Source: JAFARZ01 sp035651595
GTDB lineage: Bacteria; Actinomycetota; Actinomycetes; Streptosporangiales; Streptosporangiaceae
NCBI GenBank assembly: GCA_035651595.1
Contig: DASRFJ010000106.1
Span: forward strand, 27,211 to 91,210
Direction: 5' to 3'
DNA: 64,000 nt
Shown here piece by piece: positions 16,023 through 24,876 of this stretch. Numbering within the stretch: position 1 is the stretch's first letter; every line of letters starts with the position of its first letter. Made by a program: the position numbers and the translations under genes. The notes below the pieces were generated by a model. The model was given only the letters and a program-made list of their open reading frames with translations, ran no database searches and was not told the DNA's origin.

Positions 16023-16541
16023 ATGGACGGTTTCCTTGTCGTCATCGACCGCGCCGAACTGCGGGCCGCGATACGGCGCAACCTCGCCGAGCAGGCCGCC
16101 CGCCAGCTTCCGGCACCGCTGCAGCGCGGCGTCGTCCGGCAGATGACCCCCGTCACCAAAGGCGAGGGAGAGAAGCGGTTCCTGCTCGGCCTGGCCTATC
16201 AGGCCGGGTTCGACCCGCGTATCCGCAAGGGGCAGGACGGCGGCCGGGACGCGTTCAGTCCCGAAGAGCTCGAAAAAGCCTGCTGGAGCTTCCTTCCCGG
16301 CGGCGGCCAGATCGGGATAGCCCACCTGGACGGCACTCTCGGCCACATGACCGTTACCGAGAACTACATATACCGGGGGCCGGACTGGGAGCAGCCGAGC
16401 GGCCTGGTGATCAAGTCCGGGATGGCGTGGCTGATCGGCGGGATCTGCGACGAGTACGCGTGGTCGCTGGCCAAATCCGGCAGGGTCAAGGGTTTCTCGC
16501 CGCAGGGCGGGGCGCGCCGCCGCCGTCTCGGGTACGCATGA
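16023..16541 (+). CDS. XkdF-like putative prohead protease
   Basis: 172 residues: MTPVTKGEGEKRFLLGLAYQAGFD, SPEELEKACWSFLP, GQIGIAHLDGTLGHMTVTENYIYRG, then SGMAWLIGGICDEYAWSLAKSGRVKGFSPQGGA. This order (P..KG..E...LG, EKA.W.F, H...VE-type strand, W..GV...D..W, GRV.GFS.GG.A) is that of the phage XkdF family, thought to be capsid maturation proteases. It lies directly before the scaffold-like gene and the capsid. GTGGGGC upstream of ATG 16023. Confidence 0.7.
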   Translation: MDGFLVVIDRAELRAAIRRNLAEQAARQLPAPLQRGVVRQMTPVTKGEGEKRFLLGLAYQAGFDPRIRKGQDGGRDAFSPEELEKACWSFLPGGGQIGIAHLDGTLGHMTVTENYIYRGPDWEQPSGLVIKSGMAWLIGGICDEYAWSLAKSGRVKGFSPQGGARRRRLGYA

Positions 16542-16560
16542 GCAGGCGAGGTGATCGCTT

Positions 16561-18573
16561 ATGGATGTCCTGTCCGGCGACGACGAGTTCACCGGCCTTT
16601 ACGACGCGGACCTGCCGAGGGCTGACCTGGTGCAGGCTCCGGCGAACGGCGTGGATGAGTGGATCGTCATGAAGGACGCGGACGGTGAAGCCGGCCTGCT
16701 CGACCCGGAGTTCGTCCGTGACCTGATCGGCAAGCAGGCAGAGCCGGAGCCGTCCGGCAGGGAGCGGGTGCAGATGCCGAACGGGGTCACTCTCACCGGC
16801 TCCCCGGCAGCGATGGCGGCATTCATCCACAAGGCGTCGGTACGGGCCGAAGGCGACGGCAACGACGTGGCCAAGGCCGAGATGAGCGGCAAGAGCCAGA
16901 ACGACCTGCCAGATTCCGCATTCGCGTACATCGAGCCGGGCGGCAAGAAGGACGAGGACGGCAAGACCACGCCCCGCTCGCTGCGGCACTTCCCTATCCA
17001 TGACGCCGCCCACGTCCGCAACGCGCTATCCCGCGCCCCGCAGTCCCCGTTCGGCGACAAGGCCATGCCGAAGATCCGGGCCGCCGCCAGGAAATTCGGC
17101 ATCGAGGTATCGAAAGAGGAGGCGGCCGTGGCCGAGACGGTGACCAAGGACATGTCAGGCGCGATGGCCCCGGAACTGGACGACGGCATCGACGGGCTCG
17201 ACCCCACCGTCCCGCTCGCCGCCCCCGATGAGGACGCGCCCGGCAATCCCGCCGAACCCGGCAGCCCCGCGTGGGAGGCGATCGACGCGGCGACCGCGCA
17301 GAAGTGGGTCGCCATCGCCGCGCGCCTGAAGAACGCGCTGTGCATCCTGTCCGAGCGGGAACTCCTCGAGGCCGCCTCCGCCGACCCGGACGACGCGGAG
17401 CACGCCTGGAATCTCGAGGACGCCATGTGCGCCGTCGACTACGTGATCTCCACCCTGGCCGTGTTCGCTGCGGGCGAGCAGGCCGAGGCGGACCTGGGCG
17501 GCGAGGCGATGGACGCGATCGGCAAGGCGATGACCGCCGAGGGCCTGCCCGCCTCGCTGGACACCGTGGAGGGCCTGTCCGCGGTCGCCAAGGCCGGCCG
17601 GGTGCTCAGTGCCGCGAACGAGGCGCACATCCGCGACGCGGCGCAGGCCCTGAACACCGTCCTGTCCTCGCTGCCGAAAGCCCCGCTCACCGATGACGGC
17701 CAGCCGGTCGCCAAGGAGGGAACGCCCGTGGAAGGCACCCAGACCGCACCCGAGTCCGGGCCGGACACCGCGCAGGTGGCCAAGGACACGGCCCCGGCGG
17801 GCACGCAGGCCGCCCCGGGCGACACCGCCGCAGCGCCCGCAGGCGAAACCCGGGCTGTCGCCAAGGCATCGGACGGGCTCCGGGTCGCCGTGTACGACCG
17901 CGCCGGGGCGCTGTGCCTGGTCCCCCCGGACGCCATCACCACGGCCATCGCCAAGGCGGACGGGGACGAGAAGGCACCGATGCAGGCCGTGTTCGACCAG
18001 GACGGCGACCTGATCGGCGTCGTGGACCCGGCCGCGATCCAGCCTGTCGCTGGCACCGGGAAGAAAGCGGACACCGAACCCGAGGCCGAGCCCGCGCCGG
18101 ACGGCGATGACATGACCCCGGCTCCGGCAGCGGAGACCGGCACCCCGGCGGACGCCGTCGCAGATGACGGCACCGTCGCCAAGCAGGACCAGGACGCTGA
18201 CGTGTACGCGGTGCTCAAGAGCGCCATCGCGGAAGCAGTGGCAGGAGCGATCGGCAGCGTTCAGCCGGCAGAGGACGTCGCCAAGCAGGCCGACGTCGCC
18301 GCGCTGCTCGGAGAGGTCGAGACGCTCAAGGCCAGGCTCGCGACGGTGGAAGAGTCCCCGGCGGCACCGAAGGTGTTCACCAACGGCCAGACCCCGCCCG
18401 CGCACCAGATGCGCGGCCAGGACCACGGCGCGGCGGCTCAGGTCGACGTCGCCAAGGCGCGGGCACGCAAGGCGGAACTGTACTCAGCCGATGCGCCCGA
18501 GCAGGCGCGCATCGCCGAGGAGATGCGGGCAGAAGCAGCCGGCGTCTACGCCGCCATGCGCGCAGGCCGCTGA
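16561..18573 (+). CDS. Scaffold-like head protein with DUF6582-type domain
   Basis: 670 residues. The region about 115-180 (LPDSAFAYIEPGGKKDEDGKT..., LRHFPIHDAAHVRNAL, KIRAAARKFGIE) is a DUF6582-like domain seen in phage head genes. The rest is acidic, Ala/Pro-rich and low complexity, ending in a coiled coil (ALLGEVETLKARLATVEES) and a charged tail (KARARKAELYSADAPEQARIAEEMRAEAAG), the usual build of an internal scaffold. The tripeptide VAK or IAK recurs nine times. It precedes the capsid gene and follows the XkdF-like protease, its likely processor. Confidence 0.65.
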   Translation: MDVLSGDDEFTGLYDADLPRADLVQAPANGVDEWIVMKDADGEAGLLDPEFVRDLIGKQAEPEPSGRERVQMPNGVTLTGSPAAMAAFIHKASVRAEGDGNDVAKAEMSGKSQNDLPDSAFAYIEPGGKKDEDGKTTPRSLRHFPIHDAAHVRNALSRAPQSPFGDKAMPKIRAAARKFGIEVSKEEAAVAETVTKDMSGAMAPELDDGIDGLDPTVPLAAPDEDAPGNPAEPGSPAWEAIDAATAQKWVAIAARLKNALCILSERELLEAASADPDDAEHAWNLEDAMCAVDYVISTLAVFAAGEQAEADLGGEAMDAIGKAMTAEGLPASLDTVEGLSAVAKAGRVLSAANEAHIRDAAQALNTVLSSLPKAPLTDDGQPVAKEGTPVEGTQTAPESGPDTAQVAKDTAPAGTQAAPGDTAAAPAGETRAVAKASDGLRVAVYDRAGALCLVPPDAITTAIAKADGDEKAPMQAVFDQDGDLIGVVDPAAIQPVAGTGKKADTEPEAEPAPDGDDMTPAPAAETGTPADAVADDGTVAKQDQDADVYAVLKSAIAEAVAGAIGSVQPAEDVAKQADVAALLGEVETLKARLATVEESPAAPKVFTNGQTPPAHQMRGQDHGAAAQVDVAKARARKAELYSADAPEQARIAEEMRAEAAGVYAAMRAGR

Positions 18574-18618
18574 CAAGCCCCTCACCACCAGACATACCGG
18601 CCCCTCGTGAGCACCGCT

Positions 18619-18644
18619 CCGGGGGGCTCAGCCATGCCCCCCGG
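18619..18644. promoter_or_regulatory. Hairpin just before the capsid Shine-Dalgarno
   Basis: CCGGGGGGC (18619-18627) pairs perfectly with GCCCCCCGG (18636-18644), loop 8 nt. The 3' arm abuts the very strong SD (GGAAGGAGG, 18643-18651). It may protect or mark the 5' end of a capsid mRNA, or tune initiation. Confidence 0.55.
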
Positions 18645-18658
18645 AAGGAGGCATCGCG

Positions 18659-20170
18659 ATGACCGCAGCAGCAGAAGACATCACAGAGGAAACCCTCGCC
18701 GCGATCAAGAAGGCCCAGACCACGGGCATCACCGAGGCGACCGGCGGATACTCCTACGACCTGTCGGGCCTCATCAACCTGATCCCGGTCGTCACCCCGT
18801 TCCGCGACCACGTCCCCCGCACGTCAAGCCCGGACGGCAACCCGTTCGCGGTCTGGCGGGCGTTCATGGACGCCACCAACAGCCAGCCCGACCCCAGCAT
18901 GGGCTTCGACTTCGCGGCCCCGGAGATGGTGTTCAACGAGCAGGACTTCCAGGCCCGGTACAAGCCGACCGGCATGGCAGTCAACGTCACCCAGGACTCG
19001 TTTGACCTGGCCAAGGGGTACTACGACCCGTACGCCAACGCCACGTTCCAGACCCTGAACCAGGTGCTGATCGGCGACGACCGCAAGCAGCTGTGCGCCC
19101 AGTCGTTCGCGTTGAAGGCGGCGACCGCGCCGACCCTCACCCAGCACGCCTCAGGCGGCACCATCGGCGCCGTCCAGGTGTACGTCGGCGTCGCCGGCCG
19201 CACCGGCTCCGGGTACTTCTGGGGTTCCGGGAACAGCCAGGGCGCGAGCAGCAACACCACGTTCGGGTCAGGGTCAGCCAACTCGGTGTCGGCTACCACC
19301 GCGGCGCTGCGCGGCGCCGTCGCCTACGACTGGTTCCAGAGCAGCAACGGCACCACCTGGTACTACTACGGGACCACCACGGTCAACGCGATCACGATGA
19401 CCTCCGTCATCACGTCGAACAACGCCGTCTCGTCAGGAGTCACGGTCCCGGACCTGACCGCCAACTGGAACGGCATCGCACCCGGCAAGCCCGGCTACAC
19501 CGGCCCGACCTACAACGGGTCGGCCGACAACGGGTCCGCGAACGCCAACGACTATGACGGGTTCCTCGCCTCCCTTTCCGGCGACTACGACGGCAATGGC
19601 AAGTGGACCCAGCCCGGCCTCGGCACCGTGAACCCGTCCGTGTGGAACAGCCTCAACGGCGCGGCGCTGACCCTGACCGGCGGCACCGTCACCGAGATCG
19701 AGCAGTACCTGTTCCTGCCGCTGTGGCAGCAGGTCAAGTGCAGTCCCACCGCGATCATGTGCAACGGCATCCAGGCCCAGGAGATCGCCAACCTGATCCT
19801 CGGCGCCAACAGCGCGACCACGTTCCTCAACACCGATTCCAGCGGCCGCATCAACGTGTCCGCAGGCGGCCGGGTCGGGCACGTCATCAACGCCTACACG
19901 GGCGGCACCGAGGTCCCGATCGAGGTCCACGTCTCGCTGCCCCCGGGCACGATCATCGCCCGCACCGACCGGGTTCCCTTCCCCCAGGCGAACATCTCCA
20001 GCGTGCTGGAGCAGCGGTGCCTGCGCGACACCGCCCAGTACGAGTACGGCGTCTCCCGCGTACCCGGGGTGCAGGGCGGAGGCCCGCGGAAGGAAAGCGA
20101 AATCCGCACAGTCAGCGCGTTCATCAACCGCGCGCCGGTCGCGATGGCCGCCCTGTCGAACGTCGCCTGA
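18659..20170 (+). CDS. Major capsid protein
   Basis: 503 residues. SGLINLIPVVTPFRDHVPRTSSPDGNPFAVWRAF at the N-terminus and a C-terminal half with QQVKCSPTAIMCNGIQAQEIANLIL, VGHVINAYTGGTEVPIEVHVSLPPGTIIARTDRVPFP and LRDTAQYEYGVSRVPG fit a HK97-fold coat protein of the type that ends in a long E-loop/P-domain pair. Residues about 170-310 are a Gly/Ser/Asn/Thr-rich insertion, probably a surface domain. It has the strongest SD in the head operon and is bracketed by two hairpins, as expected for the most abundant structural protein. Confidence 0.82.
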   Translation: MTAAAEDITEETLAAIKKAQTTGITEATGGYSYDLSGLINLIPVVTPFRDHVPRTSSPDGNPFAVWRAFMDATNSQPDPSMGFDFAAPEMVFNEQDFQARYKPTGMAVNVTQDSFDLAKGYYDPYANATFQTLNQVLIGDDRKQLCAQSFALKAATAPTLTQHASGGTIGAVQVYVGVAGRTGSGYFWGSGNSQGASSNTTFGSGSANSVSATTAALRGAVAYDWFQSSNGTTWYYYGTTTVNAITMTSVITSNNAVSSGVTVPDLTANWNGIAPGKPGYTGPTYNGSADNGSANANDYDGFLASLSGDYDGNGKWTQPGLGTVNPSVWNSLNGAALTLTGGTVTEIEQYLFLPLWQQVKCSPTAIMCNGIQAQEIANLILGANSATTFLNTDSSGRINVSAGGRVGHVINAYTGGTEVPIEVHVSLPPGTIIARTDRVPFPQANISSVLEQRCLRDTAQYEYGVSRVPGVQGGGPRKESEIRTVSAFINRAPVAMAALSNVA

Positions 20171-20189
20171 GCCGCCGCGAGATCCACGC

Positions 20190-20224
20190 TGCCGCAAGGC
20201 CGGCCCCGTCCCGGCCTTGCGGCA
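20190..20224. terminator. 14-bp perfect hairpin after the capsid gene
   Basis: TGCCGCAAGGCCGG (20190-20203) and CCGGCCTTGCGGCA (20211-20224) with a 7-nt loop, 20 nt after the capsid stop. No T-run, so probably a partial terminator or 3'-end stabiliser that keeps capsid mRNA in excess over downstream genes. Confidence 0.6.
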
Positions 20225-20253
20225 GGCATCCGCAGACCAGCAAAGGAAACATC

Positions 20254-20694
20254 GTGCGCCTGTACTCGCTCACAAACGCGACCGCGATCGATGACCCGGA
20301 ACACGGCCGTTTCGTGCCGGACCCGGACCATGGCGGCTTCGACCTCCCCGACGAGCTGGCCGAGCGCCTCCACTCTTTCCACCAGCGGAAGCGGCCTGCC
20401 TGGGAGACGGAACTGGAGCGCGATGAGCGCCTCCACGGCGAGGAGTCGGCCCGCCGGCGCGACCCGGAGACGCTGTACAACGCGGTTGCCGGGATAGCCG
20501 ACATGGCCCGGCACCTGGCGGCCCTCCGCGATGTGCCGGATGCCGCGAAGGATGATGTCGCCAAGCTCACTGCGGAGGTAGAGGCGCTGAAGGCCCAGCT
20601 CGCCGCCGCGCAAGGCGCCGCTCTCCCTGGCGATGACGCCGGGGAGAAGCCCTCCCGGACCCGTAAGCCTCCTGCCGCTAAGCCCGCAGCGTAA
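20254..20694 (+). CDS. Hypothetical head-region protein
   Basis: 146 residues, GTG 20254 with AAAGGAAAC upstream. Mostly helical, with a coiled coil near the C-terminus (DDVAKLTAEVEALKAQLAAAQ) and a Pro/Lys tail. Located between capsid and connector genes; perhaps a head-tail accessory. The frame is open upstream through capsid sequence, which is shadow. Confidence 0.6.
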   Translation: MRLYSLTNATAIDDPEHGRFVPDPDHGGFDLPDELAERLHSFHQRKRPAWETELERDERLHGEESARRRDPETLYNAVAGIADMARHLAALRDVPDAAKDDVAKLTAEVEALKAQLAAAQGAALPGDDAGEKPSRTRKPPAAKPAA

Positions 20695-20743
20695 CCGCCG
20701 CCCAGTCCCCCCGCCCCCGCAGTCTCCCTGGAGGTAACCCCTC

Positions 20744-21106
20744 GTGTCCACAGCTCTCGCCGCCACCGCTGGCAGCCCGGTAGGCGTCCCCACCGACCCG
20801 GTCTCGTTCCCGGGCGGCACGAACCTTGCCGCCTCGGTCCCGTCCCTCACCCCGACATTCACCTCCGGTACCGCCGCGCAGCTCAGCGACCTCACCCGCG
20901 ACTACGAGTGCTATATCCAGATCGGTACCGGCGGCGGCACCGTCACCGTGGCGATGGGCCCGACCGCCACCCCGACGATCACGCTCGCGAACGCGGCGGC
21001 CGGCGTCAACGGCGAGGTGATCCGGGTGCGCCTGCCCGCGGGCTGGTTCCTGAAGATCACCGTGGCGACCTCGACCATCGCGGGCGTGACCTGCGTCGGC
21101 TGCTAG
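20744..21106 (+). CDS. Small beta-rich protein, possible capsid decoration
   Basis: 120 residues, Thr/Ala/Gly/Val-rich: TRDYECYIQIGTGGGTVTVAMGPTATPTITLANAAAG and VIRVRLPAGWFLKITVATSTIAGVTCVGC. Alternating strands suggest a beta-sandwich. GTG start with GGAGGT. Position after the capsid is typical for decoration proteins, but sequence alone does not prove it. Confidence 0.5.
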   Translation: MSTALAATAGSPVGVPTDPVSFPGGTNLAASVPSLTPTFTSGTAAQLSDLTRDYECYIQIGTGGGTVTVAMGPTATPTITLANAAAGVNGEVIRVRLPAGWFLKITVATSTIAGVTCVGC

Positions 21107-21133
21107 GAGAGGCGCCCGGTCGCGCGTCCGCCA

Positions 21134-21168
21134 AGGGCATCACCTGCACGGAATCGAGGTGATGCCCT
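21134..21168 (+). promoter_or_regulatory. 12-bp hairpin that covers a Shine-Dalgarno
   Basis: AGGGCATCACCT (21134-21145) is the exact reverse complement of AGGTGATGCCCT (21157-21168), loop 11 nt. The 3' arm contains the SD of the following gene (GAGGTG, with ATG at 21169), so the folded mRNA would hide the ribosome site until opened, for example by a translating ribosome or a protein. Confidence 0.65.
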
Positions 21169-22152
21169 ATGACGACGCCCCTGCCCGTAGGTCCCCTCAC
21201 GCCCTACATCAGCCCGGAACTGCTGATCCAGGCACCGACGGGCGTGGACTTCTTCAGCATCCCGCCCGCCAGTCCCGCGATGGGCGTCCTGCCGTCAGCG
21301 AACATGGCGGAGATCAGCAACATCTGCGCGCGGGCCACCGACCTGGTCGACCTGTGCGTGCGGCAGCCGCTGCGCGCCACCACCGACACCCTCCAGCTGT
21401 ACGGGCCCGGCGCGCCCCGCGTCTACGTGCCGCGCGGCGGCCGGATCGCGCAGCCGGCGAAACTCGTCATGACCCGCTGGCCGGTGCTGGAGGTCGTCTC
21501 CGTCCAGTACTCGCCGAACAGCCTGCCCTACACCTGGTCGGCGGTCCCGGCCGGGCTCGCGGTCCCCGCCAGCCCCGTAACCGGAATGTACGGGTCGTCG
21601 GCGCCCGCATCGGCTGGCGAAGGCGGGCAGGGGATCAACGTGGCCGCCGGGTACATCGACTGGCGGTACGGGCAGGAAGGATTCGCCATCCTCAGCCGGT
21701 ACGTCAACGGCTGGCCGCACGCCGGGCTCACCTCCGCCGCTACTGCGGGCGCCCAGTCCGTAGACGTGGACGACTGCACCGGCTGGGTGATCACCGCACC
21801 GTACCCGGGCGCGGCGACCGGGGCGACCGGGATCGTGTACGACGCCGCCGCGCAGGAAGTCGTGCAGGTCACGGCAGCGTCCGCGCAGTCCGGGCCCGGC
21901 ACCCTCACCTTGTCGGCGCCGCTGAGATACCAGCATGACGCCGGGGTGATCGTCTCCTCCCTGCCGCAGGCCGCCGGGTGGGCAGCCATCCTGTTCGCCT
22001 GCGAGATCGCGCTCGAACGCGGCGCGACGGCGATGACCATGATGGAGATCCCCGGCCGCGAAGTCGCCGCCAGAGCGGGTGTGGACACCAGCTACGGGTC
22101 GCCCGCCTGCTGGGCCGAGAAAATCCTCGAGCCATTCACCAGGATCATCTAG
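21169..22152 (+). CDS. Head-tail connector/adaptor protein
   Basis: 327 residues. Begins with ISPELLIQAPTGVDFFSIP...NMAEISNICARATDLVDLCVRQPLRATTDTLQLYGPG and ends with a helix-rich part (GWAAILFACEIALERGATAMTMMEIPGREVAARAG), with a central beta-rich insertion. The N- and C-terminal parts resemble gp6-like connectors of siphoviruses, which build the ring below the portal. Translation may be gated by the hairpin just upstream. Confidence 0.6.
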   Translation: MTTPLPVGPLTPYISPELLIQAPTGVDFFSIPPASPAMGVLPSANMAEISNICARATDLVDLCVRQPLRATTDTLQLYGPGAPRVYVPRGGRIAQPAKLVMTRWPVLEVVSVQYSPNSLPYTWSAVPAGLAVPASPVTGMYGSSAPASAGEGGQGINVAAGYIDWRYGQEGFAILSRYVNGWPHAGLTSAATAGAQSVDVDDCTGWVITAPYPGAATGATGIVYDAAAQEVVQVTAASAQSGPGTLTLSAPLRYQHDAGVIVSSLPQAAGWAAILFACEIALERGATAMTMMEIPGREVAARAGVDTSYGSPACWAEKILEPFTRII

Positions 22153-22165
22153 GCAGGAGTGACCT

Positions 22166-22687
22166 GTGGGCCTGCCGTCGGTCATCGCTTACGTCCGGGA
22201 CCAACTCAACGGGATAGCCCTCCCGTTCCCCTCAGTGGAGCTCGCAGCGTACATCACTCCGCCGGACCCGAATGTTGAGACCGTCGTCATGCCGACGCTG
22301 TACGTGCTGACCGCGGACGGCCCGGAGAAGCGCCTCACGATGCCCCGCAACACAGGCCCAGGAACCTCGGCGGGGAACAAGACGATCGACCACGACCTGA
22401 AACTGCACGTCATATGGATGATCGCGAACACCGCGCCGGGCCAGCCGGGCGCACCTGACGGCGACCTGCTGTTCGGCGGCGTCATCGAGACGGTCATGGC
22501 GGCACTGCGGACCGGGCAGGCGCCGGCCCCTGTCACCGACCCGTTCACGGGAACAGTGACAACGCTCGTGGATACAGGCGAGAAGATGACCTACCACTAC
22601 CTGCCGCGGCATTCCATCAAGAACCAGCGGATGCTCCGCTACGACGGGCTCATCGACTTGCCGGTGCAAGAACTGCTTGAGGCCTAG
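22166..22687 (+). CDS. Head-closure/tail-terminator-like protein
   Basis: 173 residues: PSVIAYVRDQLNGIALPFPSVELAAYITPPDPNVETVVMPTLYVL, a central HDLKLHVIWMIAN strand and a final YHYLPRHSIKNQRMLRYDGLIDLPVQEL. The arrangement and the position after the connector fit tail-terminator or neck proteins. GTG 22166 with CAGGAGTG. Family not identified with certainty. Confidence 0.55.
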   Translation: MGLPSVIAYVRDQLNGIALPFPSVELAAYITPPDPNVETVVMPTLYVLTADGPEKRLTMPRNTGPGTSAGNKTIDHDLKLHVIWMIANTAPGQPGAPDGDLLFGGVIETVMAALRTGQAPAPVTDPFTGTVTTLVDTGEKMTYHYLPRHSIKNQRMLRYDGLIDLPVQELLEA

Positions 22688-22781
22688 TCCTCCCTGGAAC
22701 GCCGGCCAGCTACCCGGCCCCCGGCTTCTCCGCCGCTGCTCACTGCCCCATACCCCCCGCTTCCTGCCGCCTGGAGGTCGC

Positions 22782-23066
22782 ATGCCCCCGTACCGGTTCA
22801 CCGGCCTCACCCCGATGACTTACCCGGAGTCCCGGGACGAGCACGGCATCCCCGTCGGCACTGCCGAGCCGGGTGATGTCCGGGACACGGACGGTCCTCT
22901 CGACTGGCTGTGGGTGCCCGCAGAGGAAAACCGGGACGGGCCCGCGGCGGCAAGCAGGCCCGTGAAGCGGCGCAGCACGGCGGCGGATACCGCGCCGGGA
23001 GACCAGGAAACCGGCGCGCAGGCCGGATCCAGCGACGCCGGGCAGCCCGGCAGCAAGGAGAGCTGA
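22782..23066 (+). CDS. Small disordered-tail protein
   Basis: 94 residues. The first 45 are ordered-looking (YRFTGLTPMTYPESRDEHGIPVGTAEPGDVRD, PLDWLWVPAEE), then a Ser/Ala/Asp-rich low-complexity tail. ATG 22782 follows CTGGAGGTCGC. Four nt separate it from the tail-tube gene. Function unknown. Confidence 0.6.
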   Translation: MPPYRFTGLTPMTYPESRDEHGIPVGTAEPGDVRDTDGPLDWLWVPAEENRDGPAAASRPVKRRSTAADTAPGDQETGAQAGSSDAGQPGSKES

Positions 23067-23069
23067 GCC

Positions 23070-24332
23070 ATGCCGCCCAGCATCCCGACCAGTTTCTTCC
23101 CGGTCTTCTCATCCGCGATGCTGCTCGGCCGGGAAGGCATCACCACCCCCGGCCAGGCGCCGACCGCGTTCACGTCGATCCCGGTCAAGGCACTGACGAC
23201 GAGCCCCAAGATCACCTGGCTGAAAGACCAGAACCTCCGCGGCTCGAATGTGGAGACATTCGGGCAGGCGCAGGGCGGGCGGTACGCGGAGATCACCACC
23301 CCGCAGTCGCTGGCCTACGCGGACACTATCGGCCACCCGCTGTTCGCGATGTGCGGCGACTACACGGTCACAGGGGCCGCTGCATCGCCGAACTCGACGC
23401 TGAACGGCGGGGTCGCCGCTGGCGCCACGTCGCTCACCGTCGCGTCCGGGACCGGGTTCGCCGCGAGCCAGTGGATCCAGATCGACACCCTCGCGAACGC
23501 CGAGATCGTCCAGGTACTGTCCGTCGCCTCCAACGTGATCACGCTGGCGACGAACACCCCCACCCGGTTCTCCCACCTGACCGCCGCCCCGGTCACGAAC
23601 ACCCAGGCCCCGTACGTCCACCTGTTCAGCGGCATCAACCCGGGTTCCTCAACGGGTAACGCGTCCGCCCAGCCGCCCACGTACACGGTGCTCCACCGCA
23701 CCGGCCTGCCCGGGGCCGGCAGCCCCGGATTCTCCGCAGACCAGTACCTGTACGGCCACATGACGGACCTGAAGCTGTCCGCCAAGGCCACCGACTGGCT
23801 GCTGTGGGATTCGAAGATCACCGCGCTGTCCCGCTCGAACCCCGCCGCGAACTACGCCCCTGCTTTCAGCACCGTGACGGGCTGGCCGGCGTGGCGGGGG
23901 TCGATCACCCTCAACGCCGGTGCCGTCTACAACGTGAGCGACATGACGATCGCGATGTCGCGCAAGCCCGACATCATCTGGACTTCCGACGGGCAGCAGG
24001 ACCCGTACGCCATCGGCGCCGGCCCGTTCTCGGCCATGTTCACCATCGACTACGACGCCGTCAGCGACGAATCCGCTCTGAACTACGCCCTGAACAACAC
24101 CCAGCCCGCGCTCGTCTACACGATCTCCAACGGCCTGTCGGGCGCCAGCCAGCTGTCGCTGTCCATCGCGGCCGCGCTGGCCGCGCACGAGACCGCCGAC
24201 CTGGCCGCCCAGCGCACCCTGTGGGGTTACAAGACCACAGGCGAGCTGGTGTCCAGCACGAGCGATGCCGGGAACTCGGGCGGGTACAGCCCGTTCCAGG
24301 CCACCCTCACCAACGCCGTGCCGTCCTACTAG
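23070..24332 (+). CDS. Major tail (tube) protein
   Basis: 420 residues, beta-rich, with ALTTSPKITWLKDQNLRGSN, a Big/Ig-like inserted segment (GVAAGATSLTVASGTGFAASQWIQIDTLANAEIVQVLSVA) and a C-terminal domain (WRGSITLNAGAVYNVSDMTIAMSRKPDIIWTSDG). It lies directly before the tail-assembly chaperone pair, the standard place for the tube subunit in siphoviruses. Confidence 0.65.
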   Translation: MPPSIPTSFFPVFSSAMLLGREGITTPGQAPTAFTSIPVKALTTSPKITWLKDQNLRGSNVETFGQAQGGRYAEITTPQSLAYADTIGHPLFAMCGDYTVTGAAASPNSTLNGGVAAGATSLTVASGTGFAASQWIQIDTLANAEIVQVLSVASNVITLATNTPTRFSHLTAAPVTNTQAPYVHLFSGINPGSSTGNASAQPPTYTVLHRTGLPGAGSPGFSADQYLYGHMTDLKLSAKATDWLLWDSKITALSRSNPAANYAPAFSTVTGWPAWRGSITLNAGAVYNVSDMTIAMSRKPDIIWTSDGQQDPYAIGAGPFSAMFTIDYDAVSDESALNYALNNTQPALVYTISNGLSGASQLSLSIAAALAAHETADLAAQRTLWGYKTTGELVSSTSDAGNSGGYSPFQATLTNAVPSY

Positions 24333-24381
24333 GACGCCGCGGCCATCCCCCAGCTATCAGCGGACACTCATGCGAGGTTCA

Positions 24382-24876
24382 ATGCACGATGTAGTTGTGC
24401 CAGGCGACGGCGGCTGGTTCGACCTGATCCCCGTACGGGAACTCACGGTGGGCCAGCAGGACGAGTACCTGGACCTGCGGGACCAGCTGTTCGAGGAGGC
24501 GCGCGCCAAGCTGCCGCCGCCCGGCCCCGACCCGGCGAACCCGGCGATGATGGCACCCGCGCCGGAGGTCCGGTTCTCCCGCCAGCAGCTGACCCGCCTC
24601 CACAACCTGGCGGCCTCCTACGCGGTGACGGGCACGTCGTACGACGGGGTGCTGCCCTGGCATGACGGATCACGGGCGGCGGCGGGCCTTCCCGCGTGGA
24701 ACGCGCTGCGGCAGGCTCTCGCCAGGGACGGCGGCGTGTTCGACACGCTACTCGGTGAGGTCCCAAAAGAGGAGAGCCCGACTACTTCCGGCATCTCCGG
24801 GACTTCATCGTCAGGCGATGCGGATGCCCCCCTCCCGGGCTCCGCGGAGGAGACATCCGCCACGCCCACGGAGTAG
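24382..24876 (+). CDS. Tail assembly chaperone, short form (gpG-like)
   Basis: 164 residues from ATG 24382 (GAGG 6 nt upstream; ATG 24370 is an alternative). WFDLIPVRELTVGQQDEYLDLRDQLFEEARAKLPP is followed by FSRQQLTRLHNLAASYAVTG. Position between tail tube and tape measure, plus the frameshift site at 24762, identify it as the gpG-like chaperone that coats the tape measure during tail assembly. The zero-frame tail after the slip site is low complexity. Confidence 0.75.
   Translation: MHDVVVPGDGGWFDLIPVRELTVGQQDEYLDLRDQLFEEARAKLPPPGPDPANPAMMAPAPEVRFSRQQLTRLHNLAASYAVTGTSYDGVLPWHDGSRAAAGLPAWNALRQALARDGGVFDTLLGEVPKEESPTTSGISGTSSSGDADAPLPGSAEETSATPTE

Noticed and set aside
17155..18426. Long minus-strand frame opposite the scaffold-like gene
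   Set aside because: Low-complexity Arg/Gly/Val composition typical of the antisense of high-GC coding DNA; the plus strand has the recognisable domain.
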